64,000 nt of DNA, from NCBI RefSeq assembly GCF_900129155.1, contig NZ_FQVF01000006.1, positions 124,001 to 188,000 of the forward strand. The letters are read 5' to 3'. Within the stretch, counting starts at the first letter, position 1; the number at the start of each line of letters is the position of its first letter. The notes below the pieces were generated by a model. That model did not search any database. It was not told the origin of the DNA and was given only the letters and a program-made list of their open reading frames with translations. The position numbers were made by a program, and so were the translations under genes. This stretch comes from Marinomonas polaris DSM 16579. GTDB taxonomy: Bacteria; Pseudomonadota; Gammaproteobacteria; Pseudomonadales; Marinomonadaceae. Below are positions 45,152 through 55,099 of the stretch, piece after piece.

Positions 45152-47953
45152 ATGAGCTTATATTTAGAGTACTTACAAGAAATAGAGAATCGTAAAAGCC
45201 AAGGATTGCATCCTAAACCAATTGATGGCGGCGATTTATTATCTGAAATCATCGTTCAAATCAAAGATTCTGAGCATGAACACCGTAAAGAATCTCTAGA
45301 CTTTTTTATCTACAATACTTTGCCTGGCACAACAAGCGCTGCCGTCGTTAAAGCAGAATTTTTGAAAGAAATCATCTTAGGTGAAAGTAATGTAAAAGAA
45401 ATTTCGCCTGAGTTTGCTCTAGAATTACTTTCTCACATGAAAGGCGGCCCATCAGTTGAAGTATTAATTGACCTTGCATTGTCTGATGATACAGCTATTG
45501 CGGCTCCTGCTGCTGAAGTGTTAAAAACTCAAGTATTCTTATATGAAGCGGATATGGAACGCCTAGAATCAGCTTATAAAGCAGGCAACTCCATTGCTAA
45601 AGACATTCTAGAGAGCTATGCCAAAGCAGAGTTCTTCACCAAACTGCCTGACATCAGCGAAAAAATTGAAGTTGTAACTTACATTGCAGCTGAAGGCGAT
45701 ATCTCAACAGATTTACTATCTCCAGGTAACCAAGCTCATTCTCGTTCAGACCGTGAACTGCATGGTAAGTGCATGATCACACCTGAAGCTCAGCAAGAAA
45801 TCAAAGAATTACAAATCAAACACCCAACGGCGAAAGTTATGCTTATCGCTGAGAAAGGCACAATGGGTGTTGGTTCTTCACGTATGTCTGGTGTAAATAA
45901 CGTCGCACTTTGGGCTGGTCAACAAGCAAGTCCATACATTCCATTCGTTAACTTTGCTCCAGTTGTTGCTGGCACCAACGGTATCTCCCCTATTTTCATG
46001 ACAACTGTGGGTGTTACTGGCGGTATTGGTTTAGACCTTAAAAACTGGGTTAAGAAAGTAGATGCCAATGGCAAACCAGTTCTTGATGCCAATGGTGACA
46101 CGATTCTTGAACAAGCCTACTCAGTAGAAACAGGCACCGTTCTAACAATCAATACCAAAGAAAAGAAACTTTACAACGGTGATAAAGAGTTGGTTGATGT
46201 TTCTTCCGCTTTCACTCCTCAACAAGTTGAGTTTATGAAAGCAGGCAGCTCCTACGCTGTTGTTTTTGGTAAAAAATTACAAACATTTGCAGCAGAAACT
46301 TTAGGCATCCCAACACCAACTGTTTACGCTCCAGCACAAGAAATCTCAAACGATAATCAAGGCCTAACGGCTGTTGAGAAAATTTTCAACAAAAACGCAG
46401 TAGGTGTTAAATCTAAAAAAGCACTTCACGCTGGCTCTGATGTTCGCGTAAAAGTAAACATTGTTGGCTCACAAGATACGACTGGCTTAATGACAGCTCA
46501 AGAATTGGAGTCTATGGCTGCCACTGTTATTTCTCCAAGCGTTGATGGTGCTTATCAATCTGGCTGTCACACTGCGTCCGTTTGGGACTCTAAAGCCCAA
46601 GCTAACATTCCAAAACTTATGTCTTTCATGAACAAGTTTGGATTGATAACTGGCCGTGACCCTAAAGGCGTTTATCCTCCAATGACAGACGTTATTCATA
46701 AAGTATTGAATGACATTACTGTTGATGACACAGCAATTATCATTGGTGGTGACTCTCATACTCGTATGTCTAAAGGCGTTGCTTTTGGTGCCGATTCAGG
46801 AACAGTTGCATTGGCTCTTGCTACAGGCGAAGCAACTATGCCAATCCCTGAGTCTGTAAAAGTAACCTTTAAAGGCGAAATGAAGAGCTACATGGATTTC
46901 CGTGACGTTGTACACGCTACCCAAGCTCAGATGCTTAAACAGTTTGGCGGCGAAAACGTATTCCAAGGTCGTGTAATCGAAGTGCACATCGGCACTCTTA
47001 TGGCTGACCAAGCTTTTACCTTCACTGACTGGACTGCTGAGATGAAAGCTAAAGCTTCCATCTGTATTTCTCAAGATAAGACTCTTATCCAGTCCCTTGA
47101 GTTAGCTAAAAAACGCATCCAGATCATGATAGACAAAGGCATGGAGAATGAAGCACAAACTCTACATGGCCTTATCAAGCTTGCAGACAAGCGTATTGCT
47201 GGTATAACTTCAGGCGAACAACCTGCCCTAGTACCAGACAACAATGCCCATTACTATGCTGATGTCGTTGTTGACCTTGACGAAATTGTTGAACCAATGA
47301 TTGCCGATCCAGATGTCAACAATGATGACGTGTCTAAACGTTATACTCACGATGTGATTCGCCAAGTTTCTTTCTATAAAGACAAGCCTGTTGATCTAGG
47401 TTTTGTTGGCTCTTGCATGGTTCACAAAGGCGATATGCAAATCATCGCCCAAATGTTGCGTAACCTTGAAAAACAAAACGGTAGCGTATCATTCAAAGTT
47501 CCATTAGTTGTTGCGCCACCAACGTATAACATCGTTGATGAGTTAAAAGCTGAGGGTGATTGGGATATTCTGAAAAAATATGCTGGCTTCGAATTTGATG
47601 ATGCTAAGCCAAAAGGCGAAGCACGCACTAAATACGAAAACATCATGTACTTAGAACGCCCTGGTTGTAACCTATGCATGGGTAACCAAGAAAAAGCAGA
47701 GCCAGGTGATACGGTTATTGCCACCTCTACTCGATTATTCCAAGGCCGTGTTGTAGCAGACTCTAAAGAGAAGAAAGGTGAGTCTTTGCTTGGTTCTACT
47801 CCAGTAGTCGTGCTTTCTACAATATTGGGACGTTTCCCAACATTGGAAGAATACAAAGCGGCTGTGGATGGCATTACTCTAACGGACTTCGCTCCACCGC
47901 TAGATGCAATGACAATGGCTCCAGTAGAGTTTATTCCTGTAAACAACATCTAA
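45152..47953 (+). CDS. acnB: Aconitate hydratase B (also 2-methylisocitrate dehydratase)
   Basis: TCA-cycle iron-sulfur hydratase interconverting citrate and isocitrate. From the ATG at 45152 (AGAGGTG upstream) it is 933 residues, well beyond the 865 of E. coli AcnB. The N-terminal helical repeat domain (KPIDGGDLLSEIIVQIKDSE, SHMKGGPSVEVLIDLALSDD) is typical of AcnB. The 4Fe-4S ligands are Cys755 (VGSCMVHKG), Cys839 and Cys842 (GCNLCMGNQ). Its extra length includes NTKEKKLYNGDKELVDVSSA and nearby segments. From memory the whole sequence resembles the long AcnB of Bacteroidetes more than the enterobacterial form. Confidence 0.94.
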   Translation: MSLYLEYLQEIENRKSQGLHPKPIDGGDLLSEIIVQIKDSEHEHRKESLDFFIYNTLPGTTSAAVVKAEFLKEIILGESNVKEISPEFALELLSHMKGGPSVEVLIDLALSDDTAIAAPAAEVLKTQVFLYEADMERLESAYKAGNSIAKDILESYAKAEFFTKLPDISEKIEVVTYIAAEGDISTDLLSPGNQAHSRSDRELHGKCMITPEAQQEIKELQIKHPTAKVMLIAEKGTMGVGSSRMSGVNNVALWAGQQASPYIPFVNFAPVVAGTNGISPIFMTTVGVTGGIGLDLKNWVKKVDANGKPVLDANGDTILEQAYSVETGTVLTINTKEKKLYNGDKELVDVSSAFTPQQVEFMKAGSSYAVVFGKKLQTFAAETLGIPTPTVYAPAQEISNDNQGLTAVEKIFNKNAVGVKSKKALHAGSDVRVKVNIVGSQDTTGLMTAQELESMAATVISPSVDGAYQSGCHTASVWDSKAQANIPKLMSFMNKFGLITGRDPKGVYPPMTDVIHKVLNDITVDDTAIIIGGDSHTRMSKGVAFGADSGTVALALATGEATMPIPESVKVTFKGEMKSYMDFRDVVHATQAQMLKQFGGENVFQGRVIEVHIGTLMADQAFTFTDWTAEMKAKASICISQDKTLIQSLELAKKRIQIMIDKGMENEAQTLHGLIKLADKRIAGITSGEQPALVPDNNAHYYADVVVDLDEIVEPMIADPDVNNDDVSKRYTHDVIRQVSFYKDKPVDLGFVGSCMVHKGDMQIIAQMLRNLEKQNGSVSFKVPLVVAPPTYNIVDELKAEGDWDILKKYAGFEFDDAKPKGEARTKYENIMYLERPGCNLCMGNQEKAEPGDTVIATSTRLFQGRVVADSKEKKGESLLGSTPVVVLSTILGRFPTLEEYKAAVDGITLTDFAPPLDAMTMAPVEFIPVNNI

Positions 47954-47987
47954 ACTCTACTGTAAGATCATATTGTTAATATAATGC

Positions 47988-48050
47988 AATGCCAGTGTTA
48001 ACCTTCAAAAAGCCTTACAGGCAATATGTGGAGGTTACACTGGCATTTTT
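47988..48050 (+). terminator. Terminator after acnB
   Basis: A long stem AATGCCAGTGT(T)AACCT / AGGTTACACTGGCATT with one bulged base, an inner GCCT/AGGC hairpin and a T6 tail, 35 bases after the acnB stop. Confidence 0.85.
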
Positions 48051-48106
48051 TATTGGCCTTAAACGATAAAGCCCGTAACCAACAAAAATAGCGACTAATA
48101 AAAACA

Positions 48107-48132
48107 AAAAAGCCCCGCATAAGCGAGGCTTT
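48107..48132 (-). terminator. Terminator after hpf
   Basis: Stem AAAGCCcCGC / GCGaGGCTTT with one mismatch and a 4-nt loop. On the minus strand the A-run at 48101-48110 becomes a T-run. It lies 20 bases past the hpf stop. Confidence 0.7.
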
Positions 48133-48152
48133 ATCCTAGAAGATTTGGTTAA

Positions 48153-48545
48153 CTAAATAACTTCGCGCTCAACAAGCTCATCAAATTCAGCTTGCAACTG
48201 ACGCTCTACAGGGCTTTCTACATCCTTAGCGTTAATATGGTGCTGTCGACCAGCATGCTTCGCTTTATGTTTAATTAACTGTTTCTCTAACTTGCCAACT
48301 AACAGGTCAAGGGCAGGTTTAAGTTGTTTATCTGTTTGTACCATTGCAAAAAGGTCATGACCAGGAATATGAACACTGGCTTCTACTATTAATTCATGAG
48401 TCCCATGCTTCTCTGTATTTAAGGTCACATTAATGGTGGTTATCTGATTATTGATACGCGCCAAATGATCCATTTTATCTTTTACTACTTCTTGAACTTC
48501 TTCACCAGATTGGACGTGGTGACCGCTAATATTCAATGTATACAT
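48153..48545 (-). CDS. hpf: Ribosome hibernation-promoting factor / RaiA family
   Basis: Small ribosome-associated protein that inactivates or dimerises 70S ribosomes in stationary phase. The 130-residue product begins with MYTLNISGHHVQSGEEVQEV, has the KMDHLARINNQITTINVTLN and HIPGHDLFAMVQTDKQLKPALDLLVGKLEKQL core of the S30AE domain, and a C-terminal tail of about 35 residues. It is longer than E. coli HPF (95) and resembles RaiA-sized members. AAGGAAA before the start. It stands alone, away from rpoN, with which hpf is often linked. Confidence 0.92.
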   Translation of the reverse strand: MYTLNISGHHVQSGEEVQEVVKDKMDHLARINNQITTINVTLNTEKHGTHELIVEASVHIPGHDLFAMVQTDKQLKPALDLLVGKLEKQLIKHKAKHAGRQHHINAKDVESPVERQLQAEFDELVEREVI

Positions 48546-48867
48546 AGAGAATTTCCTTCTGTTTTGGTCAGGTTTTTTATTAACTTAAGTCTTGTTCCTC
48601 CTCTGTTGCCCTTACCTATAATCTAAGGATGGTATGCCCAAATTTCAATACCCATATTGTAAATACTTGCTCAAGATCATGATTAAAGCCAAGAACTTAC
48701 ATATAAACGCAAAAAATCCCTCTTAAAACACTTTATATATCAATATCATAAGTCTAAAAATCTAGCAAACACTTCAAGCCTATATTGTATAAAAATATGT
48801 ATTTATTTTCCCTATAACTGGCTATAGCATCATCATAGAAAGTTTAAATAGCAAATTTATTTTGTTC
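48546..48867. other. AT-rich intergenic region upstream of hpf
   Basis: About 320 bases between hpf and the DUF1275 gene. The hpf-proximal third contains the AAGGAAA ribosome site and a purine-rich AGAGGAGGAAC stretch on the minus strand. The rest is very AT-rich without an ORF of note. A weak TTGGGC/GATTAT-like promoter could serve hpf. No RNA gene or repeat was recognised. Confidence 0.5.
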
Positions 48868-49629
48868 CTAAACTGGCTCAACACTTCGCATCAAACGACT
48901 ACTGTACAACCGATAAAGAATGGCGAGAAATACGCACAATCCAGCCGGTACAGACAAAGCATAAAAACTAAATTGATGAAATAACCACGTCCCTATTGAG
49001 CCACCAAAAATAAAACCTGTCACTATTATAAGAAGCAAAAAAGCCCTTCGCTTATCCATAGGCTTTCCTTGTAAAGCTCCTCCCAGCATAATGCCCAAAT
49101 CAGTAAAGATGCCGGTTAAATGGGTAGTTCGTACCACAGCACCACTATAAGTTGTTGCAAGAGCATTCTGAAGACCACAAGCCGCTGACGCAAAATAATG
49201 ACCAGAGGTATGATTGTTTAACAAAAAATACATGGCAATTAATAAAAGTGCGGCCTCAATGATTAATAAGACATCATATAAGCGACCTAGTTTCAACGAT
49301 GTTCCCGTCAACATAAAACCAGAAAGCGCAGAACCAAATAAGAAGCTTAGCAGTATTCCAATTAGATGCAAAAGTGTCCCCGGTATTGGATTTAACAAAG
49401 CACTACCAATAAGCGTAGCAGTACCCGATAAATGCGACACGGCTTGATGCTGAAAACCTATCAAAGCAACTGCATTAACACTTCCAGCGATCAAAGCAAG
49501 CAAAAATGCACCATACTCAACCCACTTTGGCAATCTTGATAACACACACCCTCCTAAAGCTTCTATTTGTCTTGGCCACGTAATCCTACTATCAAAAAAT
49601 GGAGCCATACCACTCATTGATAACATCAT
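48868..49629 (-). CDS. YoaK/DUF1275 family membrane protein
   Basis: A 253-residue integral membrane protein with about six hydrophobic segments. The family pattern is GAFLLALIAGSVNAVALIGFQHQAVSHLSGTATLIG, followed by a second conserved block GLQNALATTYSGAVVRTTHLTGIFTDLGIMLG, both hallmarks of DUF1275 (YoaK). The function is unknown in this family. Start: several ATGs lie within the first nine codons, so the N-terminus is uncertain; the hydrophobic region begins near residue 35. Isolated gene with a terminator on the asd side. Confidence 0.85.
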   Translation of the reverse strand: MMLSMSGMAPFFDSRITWPRQIEALGGCVLSRLPKWVEYGAFLLALIAGSVNAVALIGFQHQAVSHLSGTATLIGSALLNPIPGTLLHLIGILLSFLFGSALSGFMLTGTSLKLGRLYDVLLIIEAALLLIAMYFLLNNHTSGHYFASAACGLQNALATTYSGAVVRTTHLTGIFTDLGIMLGGALQGKPMDKRRAFLLLIIVTGFIFGGSIGTWLFHQFSFYALSVPAGLCVFLAILYRLYSSRLMRSVEPV

Positions 49630-49651
49630 GCCCTACTTAACCAAGCAAGCA

Positions 49652-49689
49652 AAAAAAAGCGCCAGTCACGAATGACTGGCGCTTTTTTT
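49652..49689. terminator. Terminator between asd and the DUF1275 gene
   Basis: A 17-bp stem AAAAAAAGCGCCAGTCA / TGACTGGCGCTTTTTTT with a 4-nt loop, 20 bases past the asd stop on the minus strand. Runs on both sides allow bidirectional use. Confidence 0.9.
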
Positions 49690-49709
49690 GGAAAATAAAC
49701 TAGGCAATT

Positions 49710-50828
49710 CTAGTCATTTAGCAAAATGCGTAACATGCGGCGCAATGGCTCTGCTGCACCCCATAATAACTGGTCACCAACAGAGAAAGCGCTGATATAT
49801 TCAGGGCCCATGTTCAACTTGCGAATACGACCAACAGGAATATTCAATGTTCCAGTTGCCGCTGTCGGAGTTAGACGCTCCATAGTTGCTTGCTTATCAT
49901 TAGGAATCACACTCACCCAATCATTATGTTGAGCAAGCATGCCTTCGATATCCGCAATAGGAATATCTTTGTTTAGCTTAATAGTATAAGCCTGACTATG
50001 GCAACGCATCGCACCGATGCGGACACATAGCCCGTCAACTGGAATCGGCTTACCATCGATACCTAAGATCTTGTTACACTCCGCCTGCGCCTTCCACTCT
50101 TCACGGCTTTGACCGTTATCAAGCTGGCTGTCAATGTAAGGGATCAAAGAACCAGCTAATGGAACACCAAACTGGTCAGTTGGCAATGTACCAGAACGCA
50201 TTGTTTCTGCGACTTTACGATCAATTTCTAGAATCGCACTAGCAGGATCTGCAAGCTCAGCCGCAACAGAACCATGCAACATACCCATTTGATTGATCAA
50301 TTCACGCATGTGGCGTGCACCGCCACCAGAAGCCGCTTGGTAAGTCATAGAGGTCATCCATTCAATATGGCCTTTCTCGAACAACCCACCTAGCGCCAAT
50401 AGCATCAAACTAACTGTGCAGTTACCGCCTACAAACGTTTTTACGCCATTGCTTAAACCTTGCTTGATAACATTTAGGTTAACAGGATCAAGTACGATAA
50501 TCGCGTCTTTATCCATACGCAACGAAGACGCCGCATCAATCCAGTAACCTTTCCAACCAGCATTACGTAACTGTGGGTAAATAGCCTTGGTGTAATCCCC
50601 GCCTTGACAGGTAATAATAATATCCATCTTTTTCAATGATTCAATGTCACTTGCATCTTGAAGCAATGGAATATCTTTACCAATTTCTGGACCTTTCTGC
50701 CCCGTTTGAGATGTAGTGAAAAAAACTGGATCAATATGATCAAAGTCTTTTTCTTCCATCATTCGTTGCATCAACACGGAACCGACCATTCCGCGCCATC
50801 CGACTAAACCTACAGTTTGTTTTGACAT
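49710..50828 (-). CDS. asd: Aspartate-semialdehyde dehydrogenase
   Basis: Reduces aspartyl phosphate to aspartate semialdehyde for lysine, methionine and threonine synthesis; DapA uses this product. From the ATG at 50828 (AAGGTAACG upstream) it is 372 residues, near E. coli Asd (367). Motifs include the cofactor-binding [18 protein letters not shown], active-site Cys137 in [26 protein letters not shown] and the later His in [12 protein letters not shown]. It lies beside leuB, the order seen in pseudomonads (leuC-leuD-leuB-asd), 78 bp after leuB. Confidence 0.97.
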   Translation of the reverse strand: MSKQTVGLVGWRGMVGSVLMQRMMEEKDFDHIDPVFFTTSQTGQKGPEIGKDIPLLQDASDIESLKKMDIIITCQGGDYTKAIYPQLRNAGWKGYWIDAASSLRMDKDAIIVLDPVNLNVIKQGLSNGVKTFVGGNCTVSLMLLALGGLFEKGHIEWMTSMTYQAASGGGARHMRELINQMGMLHGSVAAELADPASAILEIDRKVAETMRSGTLPTDQFGVPLAGSLIPYIDSQLDNGQSREEWKAQAECNKILGIDGKPIPVDGLCVRIGAMRCHSQAYTIKLNKDIPIADIEGMLAQHNDWVSVIPNDKQATMERLTPTAATGTLNIPVGRIRKLNMGPEYISAFSVGDQLLWGAAEPLRRMLRILLND

Positions 50829-50906
50829 GGTTAACGTTACCTTTTTTTGTGGGGCCACTCATACCAAGAGCAGTATCCCTAATGAATGCCCAATATCGTT
50901 ATGATA

Positions 50907-51986
50907 TTACGCTTTTAATGCTGCTAGAACTGCATCGCCCATGGCTTGCGTACTAACAGTTTCGCATCCTTTTGATGCAATATCTGCGGTTCTTAAACCT
51001 AGATCTAGAACCTTACTTACTGCCACTTCAATAGCATCGGCCGCATCTTTAGCGTCTAAAGAATAACGCAACATCATAGCAACTGACAAAATTGTCGCCA
51101 ATGGGTTAGCGATTCCTTTTCCTGCAATGTCTGGCGCAGAGCCGTGACATGGCTCATACATACCGCGACCTTCAGCATTTAGAGAAGCAGAAGGTAGCAT
51201 ACCAATAGAACCTGTCAACATAGCCGCAGCATCAGAAAGGATATCACCAAACATATTGCCAGTAACCATTACATCAAACTGTTTTGGTGCACGAACAAGC
51301 TGCATCGCAGCATTATCTACTAGCATATGAGTCAATTCGACGTCAGGATACTCCTTCGCTACTTCTTCCATGACTTCTTTCCAAAGAACCGTCACTTCTA
51401 GTACGTTGGACTTGTCAATTGAGCAGACGCGCTTGCCACGTTGACGAGCGGCTTCAAAAGCTGAACGACCGATGCGACGAATTTCTGACTCATTGTAAAC
51501 ATAGGTGTTAAAGCCTTCGCGTTCGCCATTTTCTAATATACGAATACCACGAGGCTGACCGAAATAAATACCGCCTGTTAATTCACGAACAATAAGAATA
51601 TCCAAGCCAGCAACGATTTCTGGTTTCAAGCTAGACGCATCCGCTAACTGCGGATATAAAATTGCAGGACGAAGATTCGAAAACAGTTCAAGGTTAGAAC
51701 GTAAGCCAAGTAAGCCTTTTTCAGGACGAACAGACATGTCTAACTTATCCCACTTAGGTCCGCCCACAGCACCAAGCAAAATAGCATCGGCTGCTTTCGC
51801 TTTTGCTAATGTCGCTTCAGGTAATGGAGAACCCGTTTCATCATAAGCAGAACCACCAACCAAGGCGCTTTCATGTTGAATATTCAATGAAAACTGTTCA
51901 TTTACCGCATCCAATACTCGAACCGCTTGCGCTACGATTTCTGGACCAATACCGTCACCCGGTAATACCAATACATTTTTAGTCAT
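50907..51986 (-). CDS. leuB: 3-isopropylmalate dehydrogenase
   Basis: NAD-dependent oxidative decarboxylase of leucine synthesis. The 359-residue protein has [11 protein letters not shown] at the N-terminus, [11 protein letters not shown], the substrate-binding [16 protein letters not shown], the metal/substrate region [35 protein letters not shown], and the [14 protein letters not shown] motif near the C-terminus. Length matches E. coli LeuB (363). It follows leuC and leuD in the same operon with 29 bp to leuD. Confidence 0.97.
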   Translation of the reverse strand: MTKNVLVLPGDGIGPEIVAQAVRVLDAVNEQFSLNIQHESALVGGSAYDETGSPLPEATLAKAKAADAILLGAVGGPKWDKLDMSVRPEKGLLGLRSNLELFSNLRPAILYPQLADASSLKPEIVAGLDILIVRELTGGIYFGQPRGIRILENGEREGFNTYVYNESEIRRIGRSAFEAARQRGKRVCSIDKSNVLEVTVLWKEVMEEVAKEYPDVELTHMLVDNAAMQLVRAPKQFDVMVTGNMFGDILSDAAAMLTGSIGMLPSASLNAEGRGMYEPCHGSAPDIAGKGIANPLATILSVAMMLRYSLDAKDAADAIEVAVSKVLDLGLRTADIASKGCETVSTQAMGDAVLAALKA

Positions 51987-52015
51987 TTTAAACCCTTAAA
52001 AGCTATGTCTTTTGT

Positions 52016-52666
52016 TTACTGACCGCGTGGCAAGAAAAGCCAAGGCGCATCATTCATGCGTTTTTCTTCATAACGACGGATCGCAGAATCTTGCTGGAGT
52101 GTTAAGCCAATATCATCCAAACCATTCAACAAACAATGTTTGCGGAAGTTATCGACATTAAACTCAAATGTCGCACCAGAAGGCGATGTAACGGTTTGGT
52201 TTTCAAGATCGACAATCACTTGAGCACCTTCACGTAATGCCACTTCAGCGAACAGTTGATCCACTTCTTCAGCTTGCAAAACGATCGGTAACAAACCATT
52301 TTTGAAACAGTTATTGTAAAAAATATCCGCAAAGCTTGGAGCAATAATAGAACGAAAGCCGTAATCATCTAATGCCCAAGGTGCGTGTTCACGACTAGAA
52401 CCGCAACCAAAGTTTTGACGAGCTAATAACACGCTCGCGCCTTTGTAACGATCTTGATTCAGTACAAAATCTTTGCGTATTGGACGACCATCACATTCTT
52501 GATCCGGCTGACCTTCGTCTTCGTAACGAAGCTCATCAAATAAGTTTTTACCAAAGCCAGTACGCTTGATGGATTTCAAGAACTGCTTCGGAATAATCAT
52601 ATCAGTATCAACGTTTGCCAAATCCAAAGGAGCGGCTAAACCTGTGTGTTTAGTAAAGGGACGCAT
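52016..52666 (-). CDS. leuD: 3-isopropylmalate dehydratase small subunit
   Basis: Swivelling-domain subunit of isopropylmalate isomerase, paired with LeuC. The 216-residue protein has [19 protein letters not shown], the substrate loop [38 protein letters not shown] and the later PILLQ-like segment as [10 protein letters not shown], all family signatures. It begins 11 bp after the leuC stop, so the two subunits are co-translated. Confidence 0.97.
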   Translation of the reverse strand: MRPFTKHTGLAAPLDLANVDTDMIIPKQFLKSIKRTGFGKNLFDELRYEDEGQPDQECDGRPIRKDFVLNQDRYKGASVLLARQNFGCGSSREHAPWALDDYGFRSIIAPSFADIFYNNCFKNGLLPIVLQAEEVDQLFAEVALREGAQVIVDLENQTVTSPSGATFEFNVDNFRKHCLLNGLDDIGLTLQQDSAIRRYEEKRMNDAPWLFLPRGQ

Positions 52667-52677
52667 GCTCTTTTCTC

Positions 52678-54105
52678 CTAGTGTTTCACAAACTCATTAA
52701 CATCAACAAAGTGACCAGCAATTGCTGCAGCCGCAGCCATCGCAGGGCTAACCAAATGCGTACGACCACCAAAGCCTTGACGACCTTCAAAGTTACGGTT
52801 CGAAGTAGACGCACAATGTTCGCCAGCACCTAACTTGTCAGCATTCATTGCCAAACACATAGAACAACCGGGTTCGCGCCACTCTAATCCAGCCGCTTCA
52901 AAGATTTCATGCAAGCCTTCTTTTTCAGCTTGCGCTTTTACCAAGCCAGAACCCGGAACCACAATCGCTTGCTTAAGAGTTGAAGCCACTTTACGACCTT
53001 TAACAACTTGCGCCGCAATGCGTAAATCTTCAATGCGTGAATTGGTACAAGAGCCAATAAAAACGCGGTCAAGAGTGACATCACCCAGCATAGTTTTGCC
53101 TTCTAAGCCCATGTATTTCCAAGCACGTGCATAACCTTCTTTTTTCACCGGATCTTTCTGATCTTCAGGGCGAGGAATTGGCTCATCAATGGCGATAACC
53201 ATTTCAGGTGACGTTCCCCATGTAACCTGTGGCTTGATATCTTCAGCTTTCAGCACAACCACTTCGTCAAATTGCGCGTCTTTATCAGAAACAAGATCTT
53301 TCCAAGCTTCAACAGCCATATCCCAATGCTCGCCTTTTGGCGCATAAGGACGACCTTTTACATATTCGATAGTGGTATCGTCTACTGCGATCAAACCAAC
53401 ACGAGCGCCCGCTTCGATTGCCATGTTACAGACAGTCATACGTCCTTCCATCGACAATGATTGAATACCCGTTCCACCAAATTCAATAGCGTAGCCCGTA
53501 CCACCAGCCGTACCAATCGCACCGATAATCGCCAAGACAACGTCTTTCGCAGAAACCCATGGCGACAATTCACCATCAACACGAACCAACATATTGCGGC
53601 TTTTCTTTTGTACCAAACACTGAGTTGCTAATACGTGTTCAACTTCTGATGTACCGATACCATGTGCCAAAGCACCAAAAGCACCATGAGTAGATGTATG
53701 TGAATCACCACAAACAACCGTCATACCTGGAAGCGTCGCACCTTGCTCTGGCCCAACAACGTGTACGATTCCTTGGCGGATGTCTTTCATGTTGAATTCA
53801 GTAATACCGAATTCGTTACAGTTGTCATCTAAAGTGATAACTTGGATTTTAGAAACTGGATCGGCAATACCATCTACGCCAGAAATACGCTCTTTCTTAG
53901 TCGTTGGTACGTTATGGTCTGGCGTTGCCAAACTTGAAGACACACGCCAAGGCTTACGTCCTGCCAATCGAAGCCCTTCAAATGCTTGTGGCGATGTTAC
54001 TTCATGAAGCAACTGCAAATCGATATAAATCAATGCGCTGCCGTCATCTCGCTGCTGAACAAGGTGGCTATTCCACAACTTGTCATAAAGTGTTTTACCT
54101 GACAT
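52678..54105 (-). CDS. leuC: 3-isopropylmalate dehydratase large subunit
   Basis: Iron-sulfur subunit of isopropylmalate isomerase in leucine synthesis. The 475-residue protein begins [15 protein letters not shown], has the [12 protein letters not shown] and [27 protein letters not shown] segments, and the cluster cysteines in VFIGSCTNS and GCSMCLAMN. Length is typical (466 in E. coli). GGAG lies 7 bases before the ATG. First gene of leuCDB, divergent from a LysR-type gene 93 bp away. Confidence 0.97.
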   Translation of the reverse strand: MSGKTLYDKLWNSHLVQQRDDGSALIYIDLQLLHEVTSPQAFEGLRLAGRKPWRVSSSLATPDHNVPTTKKERISGVDGIADPVSKIQVITLDDNCNEFGITEFNMKDIRQGIVHVVGPEQGATLPGMTVVCGDSHTSTHGAFGALAHGIGTSEVEHVLATQCLVQKKSRNMLVRVDGELSPWVSAKDVVLAIIGAIGTAGGTGYAIEFGGTGIQSLSMEGRMTVCNMAIEAGARVGLIAVDDTTIEYVKGRPYAPKGEHWDMAVEAWKDLVSDKDAQFDEVVVLKAEDIKPQVTWGTSPEMVIAIDEPIPRPEDQKDPVKKEGYARAWKYMGLEGKTMLGDVTLDRVFIGSCTNSRIEDLRIAAQVVKGRKVASTLKQAIVVPGSGLVKAQAEKEGLHEIFEAAGLEWREPGCSMCLAMNADKLGAGEHCASTSNRNFEGRQGFGGRTHLVSPAMAAAAAIAGHFVDVNEFVKH

Positions 54106-54198
54106 AAGTTCTCTCCTCAGAAATCTATTGCGCTATCCTAAAACTTTGGCTTAAATTACTCAAATTCATATTTTTCATGTTTTGGATAATTTTTTGGA

Positions 54199-55080
54199 AT
54201 GATAGACATTGCCGAACTGCTTACCTTTATAAAAGTCGCCGAAACCAGCTCTTTTTCAGCAGCTGGTGATCAACTTTTTGTTACCCAACCCGCTATTAGC
54301 AAACGTGTTGCCTCACTTGAAAGTAGTCTTGGAGTAAAACTTTTTGATCGCATCGGGCGTCAGGTTCAATTAACCGAAGCCGGTATTCGTCTATTACCCA
54401 AAGCACGAAAAATGGCAGAGGACCTGCAAGACATAAAGCGCAGCATGACACTACAAATGCAAGATGTAAGCGGTGAATTACGCATATCCACTAGCCATCA
54501 CGTTGGCTTACACCGCTTACCTAAATCTCTCAAACGATTTCAAGAAGACTTCCCAAGCGCACAATTAGAAATTGAATTTGTTCAATCTGAAGAAGCTTAT
54601 CAAGATGTATTAAAAGGAAGAGCAGAACTGGGGATTATTACTTTATCTAATAAAGAAAATCCGCTCATTGAGTCATTGCCTATTTGGTCTGATCCACTTG
54701 CCTGTGTGGTCAGTAAAGATCACCCTCTCGCGCTTTCTAAAAACTTGAGTCTAATTGAATTAGCACAGCACGCCTGCGTTTTGCCCAACAAAAACACTTT
54801 CACAAGACAAATAGCAGAACAAGCATTTGGCAAACAAGGCCTAAAACCTCAGGTGCGAATGAACACGAACAACCTAGAAACATTAGCAATGCTGGTTAAC
54901 ATTGGCTGGGGTTGGTCACTACTTCCTTCGACACTAGTCGATGAAAAACTCGTCGTATTAAACTTGCCGGATTTGAACGTAGAAAGAAAACTAGGAGTTA
55001 TTCATCATAAGCAAAGAACACTTAGCCGTGCTGCTATCGCTTTTATTGAATTACTTAAAAGCGACAGCACAAGTTTATAG
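54199..55080 (+). CDS. LysR-type regulator divergent from leuCDB
   Basis: A 293-residue LysR protein. Its helix-turn-helix (about 3-65) contains LLTFIKVAETSSFSAAGDQL and TQPAISKRVASLESSLGVKLFDR, and its effector-binding domain ends near residue 290 with HHKQRTLSRAAIAFIELLK. It resembles the regulator found upstream of leuC in pseudomonads (PA3122 region, from memory), and the divergent layout suggests control of leucine genes. The 93-bp divergent region is AT-rich. Start ATG without a strong ribosome site. Confidence 0.88.
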   Translation: MIDIAELLTFIKVAETSSFSAAGDQLFVTQPAISKRVASLESSLGVKLFDRIGRQVQLTEAGIRLLPKARKMAEDLQDIKRSMTLQMQDVSGELRISTSHHVGLHRLPKSLKRFQEDFPSAQLEIEFVQSEEAYQDVLKGRAELGIITLSNKENPLIESLPIWSDPLACVVSKDHPLALSKNLSLIELAQHACVLPNKNTFTRQIAEQAFGKQGLKPQVRMNTNNLETLAMLVNIGWGWSLLPSTLVDEKLVVLNLPDLNVERKLGVIHHKQRTLSRAAIAFIELLKSDSTSL

Positions 55081-55099
55081 GATCTTTAGGAAAAGACTT

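Noticed and set aside
48546..48867. Small RNA or riboswitch upstream of hpf
   Set aside because: AT-rich with no stable stem or recognisable motif.
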